A DNA stretch of 64,000 nt, taken from Haberlea rhodopensis (lineage: Eukaryota > Streptophyta > Magnoliopsida > Lamiales > Gesneriaceae). Shown in pieces: positions 53,118 through 62,468 of the stretch. The position numbers and the translations under genes are program-made. How positions within the stretch are numbered: the first letter of the stretch is position 1; each line of letters opens with the position of its first letter. The notes beneath the pieces were generated by a model. That model did not search any database and had not been told where the DNA came from. It saw nothing but the letters and a program-made list of their open reading frames with translations. Location: positions 5,952,001 to 6,016,000 of the forward strand of contig CAJQUN010000014.1 of assembly GCA_907163345.1 (NCBI GenBank). Reading direction: 5' to 3'.

Positions 53118-54455
53118 CAAGACATGTTTTTTCCTAAATCAAGCAACACTTCTCAAAATCGAAACGTGTGTATTTGTTATTGTCAATCTCAGGTTTCATG
53201 CACATTTTCAAGATCAAATCATGCTAATCAAATCAAAGTCAAAGTTATCGTCGAGCACCCCATAGGCTTATATTAAAACAACTTCTCCACTAATGTTGAT
53301 ACTCCCTAGACTTGGATTAAAATGTCTTTTAAGCTTGTAATATTAGGCCATTGGTGTCGGTTGCAAAGAAAAGGTAGGATAAGCACAAATAAGAGAGTAT
53401 ATTCATATAAAGTTCATATTTTCCCACGACTTGAGCTTCTCTTATTTTTTCTAGCCTTGGCCACTTTGGGTCTTATTCATATAATCTTTTTCTTTTCTTT
53501 TCTTTTCTTTTCTTTTCCTTTTCTCATTCATAATAATTTTCAATAAGCTCCTTAAAATATAACAGTTCACGTTCATCGAATGAGATTCATCATACTCCCT
53601 CTGGGTGATGATAAAATTTTCATTTAGGCTCATATTAGGGTAAGTATAATGAGTTGATCAATAAATGTTGAATATGGGTCTAATTATATGCAATGCATAT
53701 ACCATTCTTTTTCAATAAAGCTCAAAATGGGACACTAGGTATTGATATAGACTAGGTAAGCTTGAAAAGCTCAAACGTTCCAAAAATCGTCTAGATCATT
53801 TCCAAGTCAAGTTTGTAACTATAAAGTTTCGCCTCAAACTGTCATCAAATATGTTCTAGGATAACTCTAAAATGCTCAAAACAAATCATCAAGTTTACAA
53901 CAATTATCACTATTCAACATGCAATCCACAAAATCATGACTCAATGTGCTTGATGTATTCCTCATTCTTGACATGCTAAATCAACAAAGGATATTCATGT
54001 ACAAGTCTAACAATCATTAAAATTTATGTTTGTATGCATAATGAGATTAATATCCTCATTGAATAGAAGTCACTCTTATAATTAATTCTTTTCTCAAGTT
54101 TGAACTCATAAAAAATATTTAACTCATAATAATCGAACGATTCAAGTGTCAATTTCAGCACACAACATGCAGATTAAACAAGTAAACATGCAAGCCATTC
54201 CCCAAAACTTAAATCAAACATTATCCTCAATGTTTAAAAATTAAAAGGAAAAAAGTAAACTCCCCTGATCAAGACGCTTGCATGAGGGTTGAGGAATAAT
54301 TGACTTTTGAAAGCTCCACTGTTGCAGGGGTTTATCCCTCCAACTGAGTATCTATCAAGAGAAGAATGCAAATAATAAAATAGTCGACTCGAGATATGAT
54401 AAAAACTAAAAACAAAAACTGAAAATAAAAGAAACAAAATAGTAAAGGATATTGT
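53118..54455 (-). other. R13 3' non-coding tail
   Basis: No coding sequence. Contains the nested hairpin at 53670-53707 (inner stem TATATGC/GCATATA; outer stem partly broken by an AT insertion), the second polypurine tract AAGTTTTGGGGAA at 54210-54198 with CATT/AATG hairpin at 54219-54232, and a TTTTC microsatellite near 53490. Confidence 0.75.
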
Positions 54456-55443
54456 TTGGGTTGCCTCCCAAGAAGCGCTGATTTCTAGTCGTCGACTGGA
54501 CCATCAGAAGCTACCATCAAAGAGCGGCTTCCACCCATAGTAAGTATCATATGATACCACAAATGGGTCTTGATTCAGTATGCCCTCAAGCTTGCAAGGT
54601 ATGAACAATAATCTCGTCGCTCCAACAACACTCGTCTTGAAATGGTAGGCATGGGAGAAGGACTCTTGGCTTGGCTTCATCTCGTGGAGGGCGTAGTATG
54701 GGAAGTTGGTATCGACGGGAAGAATGGATCAACATATGGCATAGAACACGTCACCATCGATAAGTTCATATCAATATTCTCAAAAATCAGCTCATCATCA
54801 ACCTTCACACTTGGCTCATCTTCACATGGGAATTCCTCGGATAATTCTTCTAAAGTTGGCTCAATCATTTGGGGATGCTCAAGTTCCCTTGAATCTTCAT
54901 CATTAGTAAGATCACTCCCCCAAACTTGGTCGGTGGAGTGATCATCATCATGTAACCAAACTTGATTCATCACACTTTCATTTGTAGATCTCGTATCTTC
55001 CTCTTGGCAGCTCGTTGAAATTGTTTCCATAAGGGTCACTACTTGCTGCTCCAGGTGACGTATAGAGTTGGTTTGGCTCTCCATATTGCTCTCACATGAT
55101 GCTATGAATTTAATCAATGTATTCTCCAATTGAGCCGTGACGTCTGCAAAACTATATCTCTTTTCTCCATGATGTTCAAATGGTTGGTGTGTAAAATACT
55201 GGTAGTGAGGCTCTGGCGGGTATTGGTTGCTTCAATCCTGCAGTGAAGGATTCCAATGCCAATGATAGTCAAATTCTGCCATAACATTGAACAGGTGCAA
55301 CATACTGTCCTCATCTCTATTGAACAGGGGACTCCCAATTGCCAGTGCTCCATTGAATACCCATCCTTGTGTCTGTGCATCCAAACCATTGTAGAAAAAT
55401 TGCCGAAGAGTGTAGTTGGAAAAATTATGATACCGGAATGTGT
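54456..55443 (-). pseudogene. R13 gag, C-terminal part
   Basis: The minus strand encodes a gag remnant: VWMHRHKDGYSMEHWQLGV in one frame, and ENTLIKFIASCESNMESQTN, SIRHLEQQVVTLMETI and an acidic region (EELSEEFPCEDEPSVKVDDE) in the other. It ends at the TTGGGAGGCAACCCAA motif (54471-54456). No protease or RT follows, so the element lost all of pol. Confidence 0.78.
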
Positions 55444-55446
55444 CTG
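55344..55446. repeat. 103-bp host duplication, left copy
   Basis: AGTGCTCCATTG to GTGTCTG; repeated at 56840-56942 with three substitutions. It flanks R16. Confidence 0.88.
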
Positions 55447-56839
55447 ATAAGTGTGATTTTTACACTTAATTTGATATAAGATTAGGGGCGTTTTTGTAGT
55501 GATTCTTGAAAAATATTACTCTTTTTGGTTTATATTTGTATATTTCAGGAATCCAGGGCCAAATGCATAAAAGTGGAGGAAATAGGCTTAAAATGATGAA
55601 AAATGACCAAACTCAGCAAACCTGAAAAAGGAGGGGCAAAATCGTAATTTGTTGAAAATAGAGGAGGCTACCGATCGCCTCAAATGAGGCGACCGATTGC
55701 CTCGAGGCAGAATGTTATGGCGATCGATCGCCAATTACTGCCGATCGATCGCCATGACTCGAAAAATTCAGGATTTTGTTTCCATCTTGGTTATTTGGTG
55801 TCCAAACTTGGTGAAACTCCTCCTACCATAAATATGGATTATCATGGACGGTTTTGGGATTTTTTGGCTCATAATTGACCTACAACAAGCAGCCTCCATC
55901 ACTCATCATCCTCTCCAACCATCCATACACCATAACCATTGAAGAGAATACGCATCGGAAGAGACGGGACGACGGAGCAACGCAAGGAGTTAACGCCTCT
56001 CGTTATTTTCGTATTTCTAACTCTAGTTCTATATTTTCATTAGATTTTAATGTTTAAGATGTTGCAAAACATGATTATGCATTGTATTTGATGGAGATTG
56101 TTGGCTAGGTTTGTTATCAAGACTTAGGGGATCCCATGTTATGAACCCATGATTTAATTTGAATGTCTTGATTGATTCTTATTATCTAAGTGCATAGATC
56201 ATTGTTATTCATGCTTTTAAGGGTTTGGCCATCCTTGAATGATAATAAATTACAATTGAGATCGAGAGATAAAATTGGAATTCGATATAGTGATTTATGC
56301 CGTGGATTTCAGGCTGAGATCGAGAGATAAAGTCAAATACATGTGTGATAGCAATAGATTTACCAAAATCGAAGGCTAATAGTTTCCATAGATCGATTTA
56401 CAATATTAATTTTTCAATGAGGATACGAGAGTGACTTATTGTTACGTTAGTATTAGATTTGTTATAGCCGGACCAAGGTATAACAAGTGGATTAGGAAAA
56501 CTCGTCACCTTAGATTGTTTGAATTAATTCTTAGCGAATATGCGAATTGTGGGGGATTACATAGGTGAACCGAAAGTCTTGATAATTGTTTCTTTTGATT
56601 CTTATTCTCATTCATCATTGTTTGCTTGGGTTAATTATTGAGTTAATTAGTCAATTTAGTTAGTTAATCACAACCCTTTTTCGTAGGCTAAATATAGTTA
56701 AACTAGTGGAGTTTGGTACTTATTTCCTAGTCCTCTGGGTTCGACACTCGTACTTCTAATATCATTATACTAAAACTTGACACTGTGCACTTGCGGTACA
56801 TAATCGCTACACTGAAAAATACTGTTTAAAATAATAGCG
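55445..56839 (+). repeat. R16: LTR insertion with truncated 3' end
   Basis: A plus-strand LTR starts TGATAAGTG at 55445 and is related to R2, R5 and R13. It should end CGATCA but stops at GCGA (56839), directly joined to the second host copy. Palindromes at 55669/55691 and 55722/55743 (22 and 21 bp), TATA-like CATAAATATGGAT at 55827. Confidence 0.82.
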
Positions 56840-57107
56840 AGTGCTCCATTGAATACCCATCCTTGTGTCTGTGCATCCAAACCATTGTAGAAAAATTGCA
56901 GAAGAGTGTAGTTGGAAAAGTTATGATACCGGGATGTGTCTGCCAATTCATTGAATCTCCCACATGCTGCATAGAATGGCTCTGAAGGTTGTTGGGCAAA
57001 ACTTGTGAAAACTTGGTTATGAAATCACAAGTACCTCGCAAGAACAACAAAACAAAAACAAAATAAAATATAAAGTTTTTTTTCTCGAAAATATTTAAAA
57101 AAAACAA
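56840..57107 (-). pseudogene. R13 gag, N-terminal part, with duplication
   Basis: The minus strand reads CDFITKFSQVLPNN, then QHVGDSMNWQTHPGIITFPT and VWMHRHKDGYSMEH again, overlapping the part at 54456-55443 because of the 103-bp duplication. The normal gag N terminus between the PBS and CDFITKF is missing. Confidence 0.72.
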
Positions 57108-57155
57108 TGGTTAAATTTACAGTAAAAGAATCTCGTATGATATTACTAAAGTTAG

Positions 57156-57173
57156 TTCCCGACAACGGCGCCA
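57156..57173 (-). other. Primer-binding site of R13
   Basis: TGGCGCCGTTGTCGGGAA on the minus strand, 16 of 18 to the tRNA-Asp complement. Confidence 0.82.
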
Positions 57174-57179
57174 AAAACT

Positions 57180-58055
57180 TGATCGTTATTGATTTAAACA
57201 GAAAATTCCAGTGTAGCGATATGATATAGCAAGTGCACGGTTGTCAAATTTTATTACAAACGATTAAGATCAGGTTGTCGAACACACAAGGACTAACTTT
57301 AAGTACCAAATAAGATGTCTTTAAACTATATTTAACCTACGATAATGAATGAATAATTAAACTAAATAACAAATATAAAATACTAATAATCCAACCAAGG
57401 TAATCAATGTTAACGAGAAAAATCCACTAGAGAAGATTATCGAGGATTTGGCTCACCAATGCAATCCCTACAATTCTCGATTGAATATCCAAATATTTCT
57501 AAGGTGACGCGTTTTCCTAATGTATTCGTTATACTATGGTCAAGATATAATAAATCAAATATTAAGATGCAACAAGGCAATAGTCATGCACTTATTTAAC
57601 ACTCAATATTGTATCAAGATTTGTGAAAACTACTAGCCTTCGATTTTGGTAAATCTATTACTATCACATGTGTGTTAAATTTTACTTGGTCCATCTCAAT
57701 CTAAAACCCACGGTACAATTTACTATATCGTATTGCAATAGCGTATGGTCAAGTAAATTGCAATAAAATAATCATTCAAGGATGGCCAGACCCTCAAAAG
57801 TATACAGGACAATAAATTATACGCAAAGAATTTTAAGGATTCAATCAAATATATAATCATCAAAAATCATAGGTTCAAAACAAAGGATTGTCTAGCCTCG
57901 ATAAATAAATTTAGTTCATCATAATAAATCAAAACAAAACAAAAATAATATAAAAAAGTAAGAATAAACTCCCCCATCAACTCCGATTGTATATCATTGC
58001 TTCCTCTATAGCTTTATTCTCGATCGTGTTCTTCAATCTCATCGTTGACTTGTTT
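57180..58055 (-). repeat. 5' LTR of R13, truncated
   Basis: Matches the 3' LTR from TGATCGTTATT to about 58055, then the sequence changes abruptly to copia R17. About 320-380 bp of U3 is missing, including any palindrome array and TATA box. Confidence 0.82.
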
Positions 58056-59470
58056 TAAGTTAACATTCATTTGAGGCAATAAGTTTAACTTCATTAATAT
58101 GTTAAGTGAACCATAATTCACATGATCCAAACGATCATGCCATAAATTACAAAAATCAATCAAATAAGTAGAATCATTTACTTTATTGCTTTCAAATTGA
58201 CGTATAACCGTCATTACATTCATTTTGAATAGTTTTCTCCATATAGCCCTTTCCAACAAAGACTCTTTTTTTTAGAGTACAATTTTTCCAGATTCTAAAA
58301 CTAGTCTAAAACCCTCCTTGTGTAGAGCCGATCCGGATATCAGGTTCTTTCGGATATCGGGAACATGTAGGACATCTATCAAAGTCAATTACTTTCCCGA
58401 AGTCATCTTTAGAACCACCTTCCCCAGTCCAACTACCAAAGATGTAGTGGAGTTTCCCACGTAGAGTTGGTGCCCACTTATTGGAGTGTATGTGGAGAAC
58501 ATGGCTTTGTCCGAGCACACATGTCGGGTTGCACCAGAATCGATGAACCATTCCATAGGATTGTCCACCAAGTTCGCTTCAAAGATCACAGCAGTTAACA
58601 TTAGATCATTCAAGTCATCCGAGATCCGATCATGTTCAGTCACATTGACTTGATCTTTTGCTTTCCCACGAGTGTCTTTGTTGTGACAATCCTTTGCCAT
58701 GTGATTGGGCTTTCCACACTTATAGCATTTTCCTTTGAACTTTTTCGCATTGCCATTGTTGGAGGCCATAGCGTCGAACTTACGCTTTGATCCGATTCTT
58801 TGTTCAACTAGGTTAGCCTGTGGTTCCATTTGAAACCTACCCGCCTTCCTCTCAGAAACTTTGTTGTCCTCTTCGATTCGTAGTCGAATCACAAGATCTT
58901 CAAGACTCATCTTCTTTCGTTTGTGTTTCAGATAGTTCCTGAAGTCCTTCCACATAGGAGACAATTTTTCAATCATACCGGCGACTTGGAATGAATCACT
59001 TAGACTCATTCCCTCCGCATGAATGTCACGCAAGATCACTTGTAGATCTTGCACTTGCGCCATCACATGCTTGGTATCAACCATCTTGAAATCCAGAAAC
59101 TATCCAACTATGAATTTCTTCATGCCGGCATCCTTGGATTTGTACTTCTTTTCCAACGATGCCCAAAGTTCCTTTGTTGTTTTCACAAGACAACAAACGT
59201 TATATAATTTATTGTCTAACACATTTAGGATGTAGTTCTTGCATAGGAAGTTGCTTTGATTCCATGCATCAAATGCCGCCCTCTTTTGGTGTCAGTCTCT
59301 CCTTCTTCAACCGTAGGAGCCTCCTCGGTTAAGAACCTTGCAAAACTCAGTGTGGTCAAGTAATAGAGTATCTTTTGTTGCCACCGCTTGAAGTCGTTCC
59401 CATTGAACTTTTCAGGCTCGAAGAAGCCATTTGTGATGATATTGTCTTAAGTTTGTTGTATGTTCTCTCT
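58056..59470 (-). pseudogene. R17 gag-protease
   Basis: Gag motifs: RAAFDAWNQSNFLCKNYIL and LWASLEKKYKSKDAGMKKF (59290-59100, with stops), then an open stretch 59084-58389: MVDTKHVMAQVQDLQVILRD, IEKLSPMWKDFRNYLKHKR, a knuckle CYKCGKPNHMAKDC near 58715 and the protease WFIDSGATRHVCSDKAMF near 58540. The catalytic DSG is intact. Further on, LWHDRLDHVNYGSLNILM near 58140 is the pre-integrase motif. It differs from R3 and R8 gag and belongs to another copia lineage. Confidence 0.83.
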
Positions 59471-59599
59471 CTCAAAGTGTATCTCAGGAATGTAGTGACA
59501 AACAGAACAATGGCTTCAAAATTTTATGTCGATGCAAGATTTGTAATCTCTGTCCTTAAGCCAATATTGCCCCACATTGGTGCAAACGGTTTGCTATGA

Positions 59600-60075
59600 C
59601 AATTTGTCTCCCAAGATACAACGACTATGACTTGTGATAGGAGTACTCCAAATCACAAGTCTCAAACCACAAATGTTCAAACCACTCAAAAAGAAGAAAC
59701 TTGATGAACAAACAAAATGCTCTCAATTTAATCTTTTGGTTTGATGTAGATTCGAAATCTAATAATTAAAACTAGTTGGAATGTCCTATATATAGTAAAC
59801 CAAAGATAGGAGTCCAAAAGTCACCATTTGGATGCACCCCATCAAGGAAAAACGCATCCCAACATTAATGGACACATCATTCTTGAAAACAGGCACAGGG
59901 CTCTATCGATCGAGCCTGGTGCTCGATCGATCGAGCACCTATTTCCACCAAACGGAATTGTGCTGCCTTGCTCGATCGATCGATGCCTTGTGCTCGATCG
60001 ATCAAGCGCCTTTTTCTTTCCTTTAATTTACTTCAAAAATTACAACAACAATTATACAATAACAAGTTGCTAACA
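59600..60075 (-). repeat. R17 LTR (approximate)
   Basis: On the minus strand it starts TGTTAGCAACTTG at 60075. GATCGATC-type words at 59904/59925 and 59974/59996 (21 and 22 bp, period 70) are followed by TATATATA at 59795-59788. The inner boundary is uncertain and could lie as low as 59460. Confidence 0.65.
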
Positions 60076-60299
60076 GATGATTAAGCCTACTACAAAACAT
60101 TCGTATTACATACTTTATAGTTCTAACATTTTGGTTTAATATCTTCAATCAAACATAATCACCCAGATATACAACATGGGTATTTGAAGCAAGATCTATA
60201 TGTTTTGAGTTACAAAACCGATTGAACCATTAACATATTAACAATAAATCAAATTTCACAAAAATTTGAATATGAATTTGGACCACTTCTCCGATAAAC

Positions 60300-61090
60300 A
60301 GACGGTCCATTAAAACCTGTGATGTACGGACACTTTTAAAAATCCCTCGATGCAGTTTCGGACACCGACACTCCTCGGACACTCCTTGGACACGTGTATT
60401 TTTTAAAAAACTTTAGGGCACCCGTGTCAGACACTTCTCTCAAAATCGGACACCCTTGTCGGACATGAAATGACGCTTTTTGGGGGTTAATTGTACAATT
60501 TAATTAGCTAAAATGAAATTTGGACGTGTTGGTTAAACTTTATGTTAATTGAAGTAATATAAATTTGGTGTTAGTATGAGTGATACTATGATGATTTTAG
60601 TGGTACACGTTGATTTATATGCTTTTTGAATTTGGTAAGAATATTTTGGGTGTTATATTTTATTTGGACGTATTTCTTAAACTTTAAGTTAATTGAAGTA
60701 ATATGTATTTGATGTTAGTATGAGTGAAATTATTCTTGGCTACCCCATGGGGTAGTCCCATCCGTTGGATGGGCATGGGAATATGCCCATCCAATGGATG
60801 GGACTACCCCATGGGCTGCATAGACCATCTCATATGAGTGATACCCATTTATTTACATGCTTCTTGTATTTGGTAAGAATATTTTTGTGCTTTTACATGG
60901 TTTTAGAATTTAAAAAATATGAATTTTAATATTTTGTAATATAGTACATATATGATATATTTAAAAGTATACAGGTGTTTCCCAGCCGTGCGTATCCTGA
61001 AAAATTTTGAAATTCCGTGTCGTAGTGTTCGTATTATCTCGTGTCAGTGTCGCCGTATCAGTGTCTGTGTATAATATATTAAAACCAATG
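60300..61090. repeat. Unclassified repeat with GGACAC-rich ends
   Basis: The left 150 bp has many CGGACAC words and the right 100 bp many GTGTC words, as in a decayed terminal inverted repeat. Inside are two direct copies of a unit with GTTAATTGAAGTAATAT (60547 and 60682 region), the second holding the MITE at 60728-60832. Not classified; no coding sequence. Confidence 0.5.
60728..60832. mobile_element. Foldback MITE with 9-bp TSD
   Basis: A 105-bp insertion flanked by TATGAGTGA at 60719-60727 and 60833-60841. Its centre is an inverted repeat with about 34-bp arms (CCCATGGGGTAGTCCCATCC and GGATGGGCAT) and one mismatch. The uninterrupted tandem partner at 60590 shows the pre-insertion sequence. 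A 9-bp TSD suggests a Mutator-type transposase. Confidence 0.78.
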
Positions 61091-62468
61091 CAAGCCAAAG
61101 CCACTTACTTATAGAGTGAATAGAACAGAAAATTAAGTCTTATAGTCCGATGCTTCAACAATTAAATTCACTTAACCTTGTTGTTGAATTACTTAAACCT
61201 TCCAACTCGTAACTATGTGGATAAATGAATTATTTACCAATATTCAAGATTTTAAAACTTAAGATAAATTTATGGTCTCACTTGAAGTTTAGCACGATTT
61301 TGTTTCTATTTCATTTGCAGATCCCAATTTATAGGAATTGCCTGAAACTAATTTGAAATCGAAACTAGAAAATGAATTTTGTTCCGATTTGGAGAAGATG
61401 ATTTCAATTTTGATTAAAACTATTAGCATCAAGCGCTTATCACTATGTCAAAAGCTATAACTATTAGTATATGCGCAACTTTATTAATTATACAGTGGCA
61501 ACGCAAATCCCCGTACTATCGATAGATGGACACGAGGCGCTGCACCATGTAGATGCCAATGAATCAAACTTGTTATGTCATAAAACGGTGAGAAGCACTT
61601 CGTCTACGAACGCATAGAAAATACATCGTATAGTTCCCAACAAACTTCAAATAGAATCATTACAAGACCCATTGTCATTTATAAATAATTTCTAAATCGT
61701 AGAACAAATAAAGGGAGATTGAAGTAATCATAATCGTTGAATATGCCCATGAAATTTTATGACGAACCGCCTCGTACTGTTTGATTTTATTAGAAAATAA
61801 TTACCGAGTCTATAATTAACAATTTTTGCAAGTGATACGATTTTTACAAGATATTAATGATTTGTAACCCTTGATTAGGGTCGCTGCAGTCTTGATCGAA
61901 ATTCCATAGGAAAAACCACGAAATTGTTCCAATGATTCAAGTGTACGATGATGAGTTCAACCTAAGATAAGGTAATACTTTAATGTTACATTTAATAGTC
62001 CAAATTTGATTTGGATACGTAATACCCTCATACTCGGGTCTCATTTCCCGTAATACACTTTGTACGTACTTAGGTTATGTAAAAACAACTCTAGCAAATA
62101 TTAAGAAAAATACTAGGAGTAGGATTGTCAATTAAGATCATATAAATAAATAAATAATAGGATTGTGTTGAATTAACAGTTTAAATTACAAATTTTAAAT
62201 ACAAACTATTCATATTTTTAATTTTAGAATCATGTGAAATGTTGTGTATTTTTTCAGGGGTGACTCTTTTTTGTGGAGACATAGAGTATCCATATATGTA
62301 CTGGTGGATTTAAGTTCATGAACGATATTTTGAGTTAATTTGTATATAAAAAATATATACATTGAATTTTTTTTATCAATTTGACTTTTAAAAAGGTTTT
62401 TTTTTTTTTAAAACAAAATGTATAAATAGCTTTAATATTCGATTATAATAGTGAGGTGGAATCTGTTT
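61091..62468. other. AT-rich stretch without recognised features
   Basis: I see no gene, LTR or clear repeat in this stretch. Confidence 0.5.

Larger units (their letters stand above)
49187..58055 (-). mobile_element. R13: Athila-like gag-only element, recombinant
   Basis: Minus-strand element with 3' LTR 49187-51501, interior 51502-57179 and a truncated 5' LTR 57180-58055. It is interrupted by R14, R15 and R16. Net interior is about 2.7 kb: PBS, a gag remnant, the TTGGGAGGCAACCC motif, then the non-coding tail. Protease, RT and integrase are all absent. A 103-bp duplication around R16 and the cut 5' LTR show it is a rearranged copy. It inserted into the LBD pseudogene; the opposite TSD is lost. 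Confidence 0.85.
58056..60075 (-). mobile_element. R17: truncated Ty1/copia element
   Basis: Minus strand: an LTR-like region ending TGTTAG at 60075, gag, zinc knuckle, protease and the start of the pre-integrase domain, cut at the R13 junction (58055/58056). Integrase, RT and RNase H are absent from the window. The inner LTR edge could not be placed. Confidence 0.8.

Noticed and set aside
53322..53546. A 74-codon plus-strand reading frame
   Set aside because: It runs through a TTTTC microsatellite in the non-coding tail of R13 and resembles no protein.
59375..59599. A 74-codon plus-strand reading frame next to R17
   Set aside because: It is antisense to the copia gag start and leader, which are supported by motifs on the minus strand.
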